Source: an uncultured Sulfitobacter sp. (GTDB lineage: Bacteria; Pseudomonadota; Alphaproteobacteria; Rhodobacterales; Rhodobacteraceae). From it: a stretch of DNA of 36,055 nucleotides. The DNA is taken from NCBI GenBank assembly GCA_937928635.1, contig CALFWM010000063.1, positions 1 through 36,055 on the forward strand. Direction: 5' to 3'. The position numbers and the translations under genes were made by a program. The notes below the pieces were generated by a model. It saw only the letters and a program-made list of their open reading frames with translations, did no database searches and had not been told where the DNA came from. This document shows, piece after piece, positions 1 through 7,331 of the stretch (positions are counted from its first letter, which is position 1; every line of letters begins with the position of its first letter).

Positions 1-257
1 CGCAGGGTCGGCACCATTGTGGGCAGCATCATCGCCGCCATCATCGCGGCCCACATTGCAAAGAGCGGGCCAAATTCGGCCATCGGCATGCGCATATCCA
101 TGCGCGGGTCCATCTGACGCATCATATCGCCCATGGCACCGGGGCGGCCCAGCAGATCGAGGTTCATGTCTGTGGCCATCATGAACATCATCCACCACGC
201 GGCCAGCACAATGACAAAGAACCCCAGCCAACAGGTAGAACGGATTGCAGCATTCAT
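1..257 (-). CDS. DUF2182 family membrane protein, N-terminal part only
   Basis: This reading frame starts at ATG 257 and runs off the left edge, so only about 85 residues are visible. It opens with a hydrophobic segment (residues about 10-27) that could be a transmembrane helix. A Met/Asp-rich stretch follows, and then MWAAMMAAMMLPT. That Met-rich W-x2-MM-AMM-PT pattern is typical of DUF2182 proteins, described as predicted metal-binding integral membrane proteins. Their biochemical role is not established. The gene is divergent from the GntR regulator that starts 80 bases away, so the shared intergenic region may control both. The rest of the protein and any partner gene lie outside the window. 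The family call is from motif reading and is fairly secure; the function is unknown. Confidence 0.75.
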   Translation of the reverse strand, partial: MNAAIRSTCWLGFFVIVLAAWWMMFMMATDMNLDLLGRPGAMGDMMRQMDPRMDMRMPMAEFGPLFAMWAAMMAAMMLPTMVPTL

Positions 258-293
258 GCGCGTCAACTCCCGACTCACTTCTTGCAGATTTAA

Positions 294-335
294 TGTCAGA
301 CAATTAGATTTGCGGCAAACAGTAAATGTAAGACA
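294..335. promoter_or_regulatory. paired TGTCnGACA-type sites between DUF2182 gene and gntR (candidate GntR operators)
   Basis: TGTCAGACA at 294-302 is a perfect inverted repeat (TGTC-A-GACA). TGTAAGACA at 327-335 is a one-mismatch copy in the same orientation. Their centres are 33 bases apart, about three helical turns. Both lie between two divergent starts, and the second touches the regulator's ATG. FadR-subfamily GntR proteins commonly bind short palindromes with a GT...AC core of this kind. Autoregulation, with control of the divergent DUF2182 gene, is inferred. Confidence 0.4.
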
Positions 336-336
336 T

Positions 337-1068
337 ATGAAAATTGATCACGACAGCCCCGCTGACTTATCTGCCCAAATCGCCTCTGCTATCCGTGAGG
401 CGATTATTGAGGGCCGTTTGATCGTGGATGAACGCCTGCCCTCAGAGGCGGAGCTGGCCGAGCATTTTGAGGTGTCGCGCCCCACGGTGCGTGAGGCGCT
501 GAAACGGCTGGCCGCGCAATCCCTGATCCGCACCCAACGCGGGGCCACCGGGGGTGCCTTTGTGAATCGTCTCAGCTATGAGGCCGCACAGACCCAGCAG
601 ATCACAACCTCGACCTTGCTGCTCTCCATGAACGCGGTCAGCTTTGAAACCGCCTGTGAGGCGCGGTTTTCGCTGGAGCGCGCCTGCGCCCCGCTGTCCG
701 CACAGCGGCGCACCGCCGATCATCTGGCCGCGATGCGCGCGGAAATCCACCGGCAAGGCCAGCCCGGCCTGACGGATGAGGCGTTTTGCGCCTCTGACGT
801 GACCTTTCACCGCGCCTTGGTGGACGGGGCGCGGAACCCCGTGATCAGCTATCAGCTGGCCGGTGCCGTGGAGGCGATGCAGCCCTTGATGAACATGATC
901 ACCTTTACGGCGCGGGACCGCGCCCGGATCATTGCGCTGCACGAACAGATCGCGGACGCGCTGGAAGCGCAGGACGCTGAGGCCACCGCCAAAGGCCTGA
1001 GCGCGCTAGAGACAGAAACGCAAGACCTCGCGCGTGATGTCTTTGCCGCCCGCGCGGTCAAGGGATAG
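337..1068 (+). CDS. GntR-family transcriptional regulator, FadR/FCD subfamily
   Basis: A 243-residue DNA-binding regulator. The N-terminal winged helix-turn-helix (residues about 10-75) carries the GntR hallmark LPSEAELAEHFEVSRPTVRE, followed by a basic wing. The remainder (about 90-230) is helical with regularly placed Asp and His residues (DVTFHRAL, LHEQI), as in the FCD ligand-binding domain, which usually binds a carboxylate, often with a metal. The frame is open further upstream, but ATG 337 (MKIDHD) is chosen because the wHTH begins directly after it and the upstream translation has no family likeness. No strong Shine-Dalgarno sequence is visible. The gene is divergent from the DUF2182 protein and followed by the tmRNA gene. 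The ligand and regulon cannot be read from the sequence. Confidence 0.85.
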   Translation: MKIDHDSPADLSAQIASAIREAIIEGRLIVDERLPSEAELAEHFEVSRPTVREALKRLAAQSLIRTQRGATGGAFVNRLSYEAAQTQQITTSTLLLSMNAVSFETACEARFSLERACAPLSAQRRTADHLAAMRAEIHRQGQPGLTDEAFCASDVTFHRALVDGARNPVISYQLAGAVEAMQPLMNMITFTARDRARIIALHEQIADALEAQDAEATAKGLSALETETQDLARDVFAARAVKG

Positions 1069-1102
1069 GGGGTCTTGCAATCGGGCCACCCGCCCCCTAC
1101 AT

Positions 1103-1129
1103 TTGACTTGTCTCTTCGGGGACTATGGA
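1103..1129 (+). promoter_or_regulatory. weak candidate promoter for tmRNA gene
   Basis: TTGACT at 1103-1108 and TATGGA at 1124-1129 are separated by 15 bases, short of the ideal 17. They lie directly before the inferred acceptor piece of the tmRNA. Only the position and the -35 match support the call. Confidence 0.3.
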
Positions 1130-1130
1130 C

Positions 1131-1475
1131 ATAAACGCGCTCGTAATAAGCGGATCGGACCCGGGGGCGGTACCCGGCGACTCCACCAAACATCCTTCAT
1201 TTGGGGATCATGGGGTCGAAACAGGATCGACGAACGTCTAAAGGTGTTGCTTTGTTTCGGCTGTCTGCCACCGTTATCGGCGAAAACTGTACAATTGCAA
1301 ATGACAATCGTGCTCCAGTAGCGATGGCCGCGTAAGCGGTTTCAGCTTCTGAAATCTAAGTCCTGACGTTTAGCGACCTTAGGCGGGGCCCGCCGGAGCC
1401 TGGCAACAGAATCCGGCACCTTCACATATCCAGACAGGTATCTGGCAACAGAAACCTGCGCTACTTCCCCCATAT
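1131..1475 (+). ncRNA. ssrA: tmRNA (SsrA), circularly permuted two-piece form
   Basis: tmRNA rescues stalled ribosomes by acting first as tRNA-Ala and then as a template for a degradation tag. The acceptor piece comes first: a 5-bp T-arm CCGGG/CCCGG (about 1161-1176), then GACTCCA and an encoded CCA ending at 1188. A short spacer (1189-1211) follows, which is removed in permuted tmRNAs. The coding piece then begins GGGGTCG at 1212; these seven bases pair fully with CGACTCC of the acceptor end (one G-U). The tag frame GCA at 1297 to TAA at 1335 reads ANDNRAPVAMAA, ending in the Ala-Ala recognised by ClpXP. Two pseudoknots follow (GCCGGA/TCCGGC at 1392-1417; CCAGA/TCTGG with CAGGT/ACCTG at 1430-1458). 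Outer ends are approximate. Permutation is the known alphaproteobacterial arrangement. Confidence 0.93.
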
Positions 1476-1536
1476 CAATCTATCTGGGTTTGGCGGCGGC
1501 TCTTTCCCTATCGGCAAACGGCTCTAGGTAAAGGGT

Positions 1537-2082
1537 ATGAAAAGAACACTGACCGCCGCTCTGCTCTCAACCCTGATCAGCGCCACCCCATCTCTAAGCC
1601 AAGAAACCAGTATGAACATCACGCCCGATTGGGAATTTGTCGCAGATACGGTGATGGGCGGGGCGTCCACCGGACGTATCATTCAGGAAACGGTGCAGGG
1701 TCAGGCCGCCACGCGCCTGAGCGGCACTGTGTCGCTCGACAACAACGGCGGGTTTGTCCAGATGGCTTTTGATCTGGCGCAGGACGGACGTGTGGTGGAT
1801 GTGTCAGACTTTACCGGCATTGAGGTGAACGTGATCGGCAATAATGAGACCTACGACATCAGGCTGCGCACCGACGCCCTGACCCGGCCCTGGCAATCGT
1901 TCCGAACGGAATTTACCGCAACCGATACATGGCAAACCCTGCGCATTCCTTTCACTGCCTTTCAGGCACACAAAACAGACGTGGCGTTTGACCCCGCCGA
2001 GCTGCGCCGCATCGGCATTCTGGCCATTGGCCGAGTGTTTGAGGCAGATGTGGCCGTGGCCCGCATTCAGTTTTACCGATAG
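1537..2082 (+). CDS. CIA30-like (NDUFAF1-type) protein with signal peptide
   Basis: This 181-residue protein starts with a typical Sec signal peptide (Met-Lys-Arg, then a hydrophobic stretch, cleavage probably after about residue 21, SLS-QE). The mature part contains WEFVADTVMGGASTG, then alternating beta-strand patterns and a closing VAVARIQFYR. This is the layout of the CIA30 family, a galactose-binding-like beta sandwich named after the mitochondrial complex I assembly factor NDUFAF1. In bacteria its role is not established, and a periplasmic location would argue against direct complex I assembly on the cytoplasmic side. The start follows AGGTAAAGGGT. It is a single gene between the tmRNA and the chromate genes. 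The family is fairly clear; the function is unknown. Confidence 0.75.
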   Translation: MKRTLTAALLSTLISATPSLSQETSMNITPDWEFVADTVMGGASTGRIIQETVQGQAATRLSGTVSLDNNGGFVQMAFDLAQDGRVVDVSDFTGIEVNVIGNNETYDIRLRTDALTRPWQSFRTEFTATDTWQTLRIPFTAFQAHKTDVAFDPAELRRIGILAIGRVFEADVAVARIQFYR

Positions 2083-2084
2083 TA

Positions 2085-2113
2085 TTGACACCGGGCGCAT
2101 TTCCCTGATGCTA
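2085..2113 (+). promoter_or_regulatory. candidate sigma70 promoter for the chromate genes
   Basis: A perfect TTGACA lies at 2085-2090, then a 17-base spacer and ATGCTA at 2108-2113. This is about 80 bases ahead of the rhodanese-ChrB start and just after the CIA30 stop. The -10 match is moderate, so this is a prediction. Confidence 0.4.
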
Positions 2114-2195
2114 GCGTTATGGGGATCACCGCGAACACCCCCGTGAGGCGACAGCCAGAGGTTCGCATGTTTCCAACGCAAAAAGGATGCATGCT

Positions 2196-3011
2196 ATGGC
2201 TGCCCCAAATGAAATCACAGTTCCCCAATTGTTGCGCCTGATTGGCACACCCGATTGTCCGGTGATTGTGGATATTTCAATTGATCCGGACCACGAGGAA
2301 GACCCCTATCTGATCCCCGGATCGTTTCGTCACCCCCATACCGATATTGCAGGTCTGAAAGAGCGCCTTGCAGGGCGTTCCAGTGTAATCACCTGCCAGC
2401 AAGGTATCAAACTGTCTCAAGGTCTGGTCGCGCGTTTGCGTCAGGATGGATTGCAGTCCGAATATCTGTCGGGCGGGATGTACGGCTGGCGCAATCACAA
2501 GGACATGATCCGCATTCCCGCAGCAAACATTCCGGACCCCGTCGATGGTGCGACCCTTTGGGTAACGCGCCATCGCCCCAAGATTGACCGCATCGCCTGC
2601 CCCTGGCTGATCCGCCGTTTTGTTGACCCGCGCGCGCGGTTTCTGTTTGTCGCCCCGTCAGAAGTTCTGGGCGTTGCAGACCGCTATGGTGCCACGCCCT
2701 TTGATGTTGAGGATGTGCATTTCTCGCACCGTGGCCCGCAATGCACATTTGATACCATGCTGGATGAGTTTGCCCTGCATTCCGCTCCTTTGGACCGTCT
2801 TGCAGAGGTTGTGCGCGCCACTGACACGAACACACACGAAAAATCCCCGCAGGCCGCAGGGCTGCTGGCGATCTCCGTGGGGTTGTCGCGCCAGTACAAG
2901 GACGATGTGCAACAGCTTGACGCAGGCATGGCGATCTATGACGCGCTTTATCGCTGGGCCCGTGACGGTCAGGGCGAAGGCCACGACTGGCCGAACGAGC
3001 GCAAGGCATGA
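2196..3011 (+). CDS. rhodanese-like / ChrB C-terminal domain chromate resistance protein
   Basis: About 271 residues in two parts. Residues about 5-105 form a rhodanese fold: VIVDIS near the start, a Cys-containing loop ITCQQGIKLSQG, and LSGGMYGWRN at the end, as in sulfurtransferases. Residues about 115-265 match the ChrB chromate-resistance domain, beginning VTRHRPKIDRIACPWLIRRF and including the HSAPLDRLAEVVRATDT region. Such proteins accompany ChrA transporters; ChrB has been described as a chromate-responsive regulator or accessory factor. The stop overlaps the chrA start by four bases (ATGA), so the two are translationally coupled. ATG 2187 is also in frame, but AAAAAGG lies directly against it and is correctly spaced for ATG 2196, which is preferred. 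Whether the rhodanese Cys is catalytic is not known. Confidence 0.8.
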   Translation: MAAPNEITVPQLLRLIGTPDCPVIVDISIDPDHEEDPYLIPGSFRHPHTDIAGLKERLAGRSSVITCQQGIKLSQGLVARLRQDGLQSEYLSGGMYGWRNHKDMIRIPAANIPDPVDGATLWVTRHRPKIDRIACPWLIRRFVDPRARFLFVAPSEVLGVADRYGATPFDVEDVHFSHRGPQCTFDTMLDEFALHSAPLDRLAEVVRATDTNTHEKSPQAAGLLAISVGLSRQYKDDVQQLDAGMAIYDALYRWARDGQGEGHDWPNERKA

Positions 3012-4264
3012 GCCACCCCAGTTGGCGTCAGATGACGCATGTCTATGGCAAGATCGGGCTGCTGTCTTTTGGCGGACCCGCCGCGCAGATCGCCCTCATG
3101 CACAAGGAACTGGTGGAGGACCGCCCGTGGCTGAGTGAAACCGATTATCTGCGCGCGCTCTCCCTGTGCATGTTGCTGCCCGGACCAGAGGCCATGCAGC
3201 TGGCCACCTATGCCGGGTGGCGCATGCGCGGCGTGCCGGGTGGATTGCTGGCCGGCTTGCTGTTTGTGGTTCCCGGCGCACTGGTGATTGCCGCGCTGGC
3301 GCTGGGGTATGCCTATTACGGGCAGGTGCCGCTGGTGCAGGCCGCGTTTCTGGGCATCAAGGCGGCTGTGATTATCGTGGTGTTTCAGGCCCTGCGCAAA
3401 GTGGCGGGCAAGGCCCTGCACGGCAGGCTGGGCTGGGGGCTGGCGCTCGGCTCGTTTATTGCGCTGTTTGTCTTTGGCCTGCCCTTTCCGCTGATCATCC
3501 TGATCGCGGCCCTGATCGGCTATGCCCACACCGTCCCCGGGAACACGGCCCCTGCCCCAACGCAACAGCGCAGCGCACGACCCCTGCGCACAACGCTGAT
3601 CTGGGCCGCCCTTTGGGTCACGCCCCTGGCCGTGGTTTGGCTTGCAGGAGATGACTTTCTGCTGCAACTGGGGCTGTTCTTTTCAAAACTTGCGGTGGTG
3701 ACCTTTGGCGGGGCCTATGCGGTGCTGGCCTATATGACCCAGACCGTGGTTCAGGATTTTGGCTGGATCAGCACGGATCAGATGATTGACGCATTGGGTC
3801 TGGCCGAAACCACGCCGGGCCCGCTGATTTTGGTGACGGAATTTGTGGCCCTGCTGGCGGGTTTTGCACAGGCCGGTGTGACCGGTGCGCTGGTCGCCGG
3901 GCTGCTGGCCTTGTGGGTGACGTTTACCCCCTGTTTCCTGTGGATATTCCTTGCCGGTCCTTATCTCGACCGCATTGCAGACCAACCGCGCCTTGGCGGG
4001 GCCTTGCAGGCGATCACCGCTGCGGTTGTGGGGGTCATCGCAAACCTGTCTTTGTGGTTTGCGCTGCATGTACTGTTTGACAGGGTGCAGGCGGGGGCCT
4101 GGTTTGCCCTGCCCCTGCCGGAACTCAGCAGTTTCAATGGGGCGGCGGCGGTCTTTACCGGGATGGCCGCTGTGTTGATGTTGGTGTTTCAGCGCGGATT
4201 TGTGCTGAGCATGAGCGTTCTTGCGCTTGTCGCTCTCATCTGGGGCATGCGTCAGGTGCTGTAG
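3008..4264 (+). CDS. chrA: chromate transporter ChrA
   Basis: A 418-residue integral membrane protein of the CHR family, which exports chromate (or takes up chromate/sulfate-like anions). The N-terminal half holds the CHR signature GLLSFGGPAAQIALMHKELV, followed by LLPGPEAMQLATYAGWRMRG. The second half repeats the theme (LAVVTFGGAYAVLAYM, then ETTPGPLILVTEFVALLAG), so this is the long, two-domain form with about ten to twelve hydrophobic segments. It overlaps the rhodanese-ChrB gene by four bases and probably shares its promoter. No strong terminator is visible downstream; sspB begins 145 bases later. The substrate is inferred from the family and the ChrB partner. Confidence 0.92.
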   Translation: MSHPSWRQMTHVYGKIGLLSFGGPAAQIALMHKELVEDRPWLSETDYLRALSLCMLLPGPEAMQLATYAGWRMRGVPGGLLAGLLFVVPGALVIAALALGYAYYGQVPLVQAAFLGIKAAVIIVVFQALRKVAGKALHGRLGWGLALGSFIALFVFGLPFPLIILIAALIGYAHTVPGNTAPAPTQQRSARPLRTTLIWAALWVTPLAVVWLAGDDFLLQLGLFFSKLAVVTFGGAYAVLAYMTQTVVQDFGWISTDQMIDALGLAETTPGPLILVTEFVALLAGFAQAGVTGALVAGLLALWVTFTPCFLWIFLAGPYLDRIADQPRLGGALQAITAAVVGVIANLSLWFALHVLFDRVQAGAWFALPLPELSSFNGAAAVFTGMAAVLMLVFQRGFVLSMSVLALVALIWGMRQVL

Positions 4265-4409
4265 TGCACGAAAATTGTTGTCTTTTTTCGCAGCAAAAAT
4301 GCTCCGGTCTGGCCGCTGTCCAAACCTGTGTCAGCCCGCCCGCCCCCCCTTTCCCTCGCCTGCAAAAGGCGTATGCTTGGCGCAGACGTGGGCACAACCG
4401 GAGAGCGCC

Positions 4410-4889
4410 ATGAGCGACAGCATTGATTACGGCAATCTGATGCATGAGGCCATGCGTGGTCTGATCCGCAAGGTGTTGGATGATGTCGTTGAGCGGGGAC
4501 TGCCGGGCAACCATCACTTTTTTATCACCTTTGACACCGCCCACCCGGACGCCGAACTGGCCGATTGGCTGTCAGACCGCTATCCGGGGGAAATGACCGT
4601 TGTGATGCAGCATTGGTTTGACAAGCTGGAGGTCACGGATGACGGTTTTGCCATCACGCTGAACTTTGGCGATGCACCTGAATCGCTCTACATTCCCTAT
4701 GATGCCATCCGCACCTTCGTGGACCCTTCCGTGGAATTTGGCCTGCGCTTTGAGCAGCAGGACGGAGAGGGCGCCGACGATGTGGTTGCGGAACTGGACC
4801 TGCCACACATCAAGGAAGAAGAGCTGGACGTGCCCGAAGAAAGCGCCAAAGACGCTGAGGTTGTCTCGCTGGATTCTTTCCGCAAATAG
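4410..4889 (+). CDS. sspB: SspB-family ClpXP adaptor (alphaproteobacterial type)
   Basis: A 159-residue cytoplasmic adaptor that tethers SsrA-tagged proteins to the ClpXP protease. The N-terminal fold is typical of SspB: a helix (LMHEAMRGLIRKVLDDVV), then HHFFITFDTAHP and WFDKLEVTDDGFAITLNFG, then LYIPYDAIRTFVDPSVEFGLRF. An acidic linker follows, and the C-terminus VVSLDSFRK resembles the short ClpX-binding tail. ATG 4410 follows CCGGAGAGCGCC. The frame is open upstream to 4221, but that part is low-complexity and overlaps chrA. It lies about 3 kb from the tmRNA gene whose tag it should recognise. Confidence 0.88.
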   Translation: MSDSIDYGNLMHEAMRGLIRKVLDDVVERGLPGNHHFFITFDTAHPDAELADWLSDRYPGEMTVVMQHWFDKLEVTDDGFAITLNFGDAPESLYIPYDAIRTFVDPSVEFGLRFEQQDGEGADDVVAELDLPHIKEEELDVPEESAKDAEVVSLDSFRK

Positions 4890-4899
4890 CGATGGTCCT

Positions 4900-4930
4900 A
4901 CTGCGCGGCCCGGTGCGGGCAGTAAAGTGT
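4900..4930 (+). terminator. possible terminator after sspB
   Basis: ACTG (4900-4903) can pair with CAGT (4920-4923), enclosing CCCG-GTG-CGGG, followed by AAAGTGTTTT. The stem has a five-base bulge and the T-run is short, so this is only a weak candidate. Confidence 0.3.
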
Positions 4931-5003
4931 TTTGCGACGACCACACGCGCCCTTTCTCCTCATATCTGTCATCCTTGCTGCGCGCCGCCCCGCGTTAAAG
5001 CGT

Positions 5004-5091
5004 CCAACCTTTAACTTGAAACATCGTTTATCGTCGATGTCCCGAGAAGGCGTAGCCTGGCAGGGTATCGACGATTCAAGTTTAAGGTTGG
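5004..5091. repeat. 88-nt imperfect inverted repeat (structured element) upstream of fumC
   Basis: The left arm at 5004-5020 (CCAACCTTTAACTTGAA) is complementary to the right arm at 5075-5091 (TTCAAGTTTAAGGTTGG) at 16 of 17 positions. After a ten-base bulge on the left, TCGTCGAT (5031-5038) pairs perfectly with ATCGACGA (5067-5074). CCC/GGG (5041-5043 with 5063-5065) and a small AGGC-GTA-GCCT hairpin (5048-5058) fill the loop. The whole therefore folds as one long hairpin. It sits in the 283-base gap between sspB and fumC, ending 81 bases before fumC. It could be a leader RNA structure, a small RNA, or a miniature mobile repeat. No T-run follows, so it is not a classic terminator. Confidence 0.7.
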
Positions 5092-5172
5092 GCGCTATAG
5101 GGGTTTGCTCAGACCTGTGGAACAAGATAACAGAGATCAAAATATCAGATCGACCAAATCAATGAGGACACC

Positions 5173-6564
5173 ATGACCAAGACCCGCACCGAAACCGATA
5201 GTTTTGGCCCCTTGGAGGTCCCTGCGGACAAATATTGGGGCGCGCAGACGCAGCGCTCGATCATGAATTTCCCCATCGGTTGGGAGCGTCAGCCGGTCGC
5301 AATTATCCGTGCGCTGGGCGTGATCAAAAAGGCCTGCGCCACGGTGAACCTTGGCTTTGGTGATCTGGATGCCGCACTGGCCCCTGCCATTGATCAGGCC
5401 GCGCAAGAGGTGATTGACGGCAAGTTTGACGACAACTTTCCACTGGTGGTCTGGCAGACCGGGTCCGGCACCCAAAGCAATATGAACGCCAATGAGGTGA
5501 TCTCCAACCGCGCGATTGAGATTATGGGCGGGCAGATGGCCAGCAAGTCGCCTGTGCACCCCAATGATCACTGCAATATGGGGCAATCTTCAAACGATAC
5601 GTTTCCCACCGCAATGCATGTGGCCATTGGCATGGTCGCACGCGACACCTTGCTTCCGGGCTTGCGCAAATTGCAGGGCGCGCTGGCGGCAAAGTCTGAG
5701 GAATTCAAAGACATCATCAAGATCGGGCGCACCCATACGCAGGATGCAACACCCCTGACACTGGGCCAGGAATTTGGCGGCTACGCCCACCAGATGACCA
5801 AGGGGATTGCCCGCATTGAGGCCTGCCTGCCTGACATCTATGAGCTGGCCCAGGGCGGCACGGCGGTGGGCACCGGGTTAAACACCCGCAAGGGCTTTGC
5901 CGAAAAGGTCGCGGCGGAGATTGCAGCCATTACAGACCTGCCCTTTGTCACCGCCCCCAACAAGTTTGAGGCCTTGGCCGCCCATGACGCGATGGTCATG
6001 TTCTCCGGCGCGCTCAAAACCGTTGCGGCCTCGATGTTCAAAATCGCCAACGACATGCGCTTGCTGGGCTCCGGCCCGCGCTCTGGCTTGGGAGAGTTGA
6101 TTTTGCCCGAAAATGAACCGGGCAGTTCCATCATGCCGGGCAAAGTGAACCCCACGCAAGCCGAAGCGCTGACCATGGTCTGCGCCCATGTCATGGGCAA
6201 TGACGCCGCCGTTGGGTTCGCCGGATCCCAGGGGCATTTTGAGCTGAACGTCTACAATCCGATGATGAGCTATAACGTACTGCAATCTATGCAGCTTTTG
6301 GGCGATGCGGCAGGGTCCTTTACCGACAATATGGTAATGGGCACACAGGCAAATGTGGAGCGCATCGACAAGCTGATGAAAGAAAGCCTGATGCTGGTCA
6401 CTGCATTAGCCCCCACAATCGGCTATGACAACGCCACCAAGGTTGCGAAAACAGCGCACAAGAACGGAACCACATTGAAAGAGGAAGCCATTGCGCTGGG
6501 GCTGGTGGATGAAGAGACTTTTGATCGCGTGGTACGCCCCGAAGACATGATCGGGCCCAAGTGA
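5173..6564 (+). CDS. fumC: fumarate hydratase class II
   Basis: A 463-residue TCA-cycle enzyme that interconverts fumarate and L-malate in the cytoplasm; class II enzymes are iron-independent homotetramers. The family length and landmarks are present: [24 protein letters not shown] at the start (quoted only as a landmark), [55 protein letters not shown], and the fumarase/aspartase signature [13 protein letters not shown] at residues 317-329 with the catalytic Ser and Lys. ATG 5173 follows a GAGGAC ribosome site. Its stop overlaps the GTG start of the DUF4169 gene. The long inverted repeat upstream is the only obvious candidate regulatory structure. Confidence 0.97.
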   Translation: MTKTRTETDSFGPLEVPADKYWGAQTQRSIMNFPIGWERQPVAIIRALGVIKKACATVNLGFGDLDAALAPAIDQAAQEVIDGKFDDNFPLVVWQTGSGTQSNMNANEVISNRAIEIMGGQMASKSPVHPNDHCNMGQSSNDTFPTAMHVAIGMVARDTLLPGLRKLQGALAAKSEEFKDIIKIGRTHTQDATPLTLGQEFGGYAHQMTKGIARIEACLPDIYELAQGGTAVGTGLNTRKGFAEKVAAEIAAITDLPFVTAPNKFEALAAHDAMVMFSGALKTVAASMFKIANDMRLLGSGPRSGLGELILPENEPGSSIMPGKVNPTQAEALTMVCAHVMGNDAAVGFAGSQGHFELNVYNPMMSYNVLQSMQLLGDAAGSFTDNMVMGTQANVERIDKLMKESLMLVTALAPTIGYDNATKVAKTAHKNGTTLKEEAIALGLVDEETFDRVVRPEDMIGPK

Positions 6565-6737
6565 ACACGCCCATCAACCTCAACAAGGCGCGCAAAGCCC
6601 GCGCGCGCGTCGCAGCAAAGGCCAAGGCGGATCAGAACGCTGTGGCCTTTGGGCGCAGCAAGGCAGAAAAAGAGCGGGGCAAGGCGCAGATCGCAAGGTC
6701 CGAGCAGCGTCTTGATGGGCACAAGCGCGAGAGATGA
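6561..6737 (+). CDS. DUF4169 family small basic protein
   Basis: A 58-residue, Lys/Arg/Ala-rich protein starting at GTG 6561 and overlapping the fumC stop (GTGA). The pattern [34 protein letters not shown] (key residues: INLNK, FGR.KAEK) is characteristic of DUF4169, a small family found in alphaproteobacteria downstream of fumC. It is probably helical and highly charged. The function is unknown. Its stop overlaps the next start (ATGA), so fumC, this gene and the ribbon-helix-helix gene appear to be translated as a coupled series. Confidence 0.75.
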   Translation: MNTPINLNKARKARARVAAKAKADQNAVAFGRSKAEKERGKAQIARSEQRLDGHKRER

Positions 6738-6958
6738 GCGGGCGGCCCGTAAAACATTCGGTCACGCTCAAGGGGCACCGTACTTCTGTGTCGTTGGAGG
6801 ATGAATTCTGGCGCGAGTTCCGCGCACTGGCCGCTGAGAAATCCATGCCCATCAATGCTTTGGTGGCTGAAATTGATGCGGAACGCGGGCTGGAAATGGG
6901 CCTCGCTTCTGCCATTCGGCTCTATGTGCTGCGCGCGCTAAAGGATCGTTTACCTTAA
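6734..6958 (+). CDS. ribbon-helix-helix domain protein
   Basis: A 74-residue protein with the pattern RPVKHSVTLKGHRTSVSLEDEFW, then two helices and a final LRLYVLRAL-like helix. This fits the small ribbon-helix-helix family seen after fumC in many alphaproteobacteria: the beta-strand HRTSVSLEDEFW and the amphipathic helix FRALAAEKSMPINALVAEID. Ribbon-helix-helix proteins usually bind DNA as dimers, but targets of this family are not known. The start overlaps the DUF4169 stop by four bases. The coupling to fumC suggests co-expression rather than a shown regulatory link. Confidence 0.75.
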   Translation: MSGRPVKHSVTLKGHRTSVSLEDEFWREFRALAAEKSMPINALVAEIDAERGLEMGLASAIRLYVLRALKDRLP

Positions 6959-6976
6959 TGGGGCTAGGCTTGGCGC

Positions 6977-7240
6977 ATGTCACTGCCCGTTGTTTTGTCT
7001 GCCGATCACTGGATCACCCATGTCTTTAGCGCCAAAGCCGCGCGCCAAGGCGGCGTTGTGCGCCGTAAAGTGCGCGACATTGAACGTTATGTCGGGATGG
7101 AGGTGTTCTTGGAAGAACTCGACCGGCGCGGCTACAACGCTGTGGAGAACGCCGGTCAGTTGATTATCTTTTGCAATCAGGAACCCGTGCGGGTGGTCTC
7201 GCGCACGATCTTTCCAAAAAGATCGGTCCGAAGTTTTTGA
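6977..7240 (+). CDS. small conserved-looking protein of unknown function
   Basis: An 87-residue protein starting 18 bases after the ribbon-helix-helix gene in the same direction. It contains DHWITHVFSAKAARQGGVVRRKVRDIERYVG, then VFLEELDRRGYNAVENAGQLIIFCNQEPVR. It has no signal peptide or membrane segment, and the fold looks alpha/beta. I do not recognise an assigned function. Its stop codon lies inside the first palindromic terminator (7228-7249), which supports it being the last gene of the fumC transcript. Confidence 0.65.
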   Translation: MSLPVVLSADHWITHVFSAKAARQGGVVRRKVRDIERYVGMEVFLEELDRRGYNAVENAGQLIIFCNQEPVRVVSRTIFPKRSVRSF

Positions 7241-7249
7241 AGACTTCGG
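7228..7249. terminator. hairpin at the end of the fumC cluster
   Basis: CCGAAGT (7228-7234) pairs perfectly with ACTTCGG (7243-7249) around an eight-base loop, and includes the stop codon of the 87-residue gene. No long T-run follows, so it may act together with the palindrome at 7305-7324. Confidence 0.45.
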
Positions 7250-7304
7250 ATACGCGACACACATCAGCAACGAAAGGAGTCCGTCTTCTTCAAAGAAAAC
7301 GGTT

Positions 7305-7324
7305 CGGACTTTTTAAAAAGTCCG
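7305..7324. terminator. 20-bp perfect palindrome, bidirectional terminator between convergent genes
   Basis: CGGACTTTTTAAAAAGTCCG is a perfect 20-base palindrome lying between the plus-strand fumC cluster and the minus-strand aldolase gene, just seven bases past the aldolase stop. A-rich and T-rich halves allow a hairpin with a U-tract on either strand. A further imperfect hairpin (CCGT...ACGG, 7281-7302) lies beside it. Confidence 0.6.
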
Positions 7325-7331
7325 CCCTTCT

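Noticed and set aside
1034..1321. 95-codon frame over the tmRNA gene
   Set aside because: It coincides with the acceptor and coding pieces of the tmRNA, whose structure explains the sequence.
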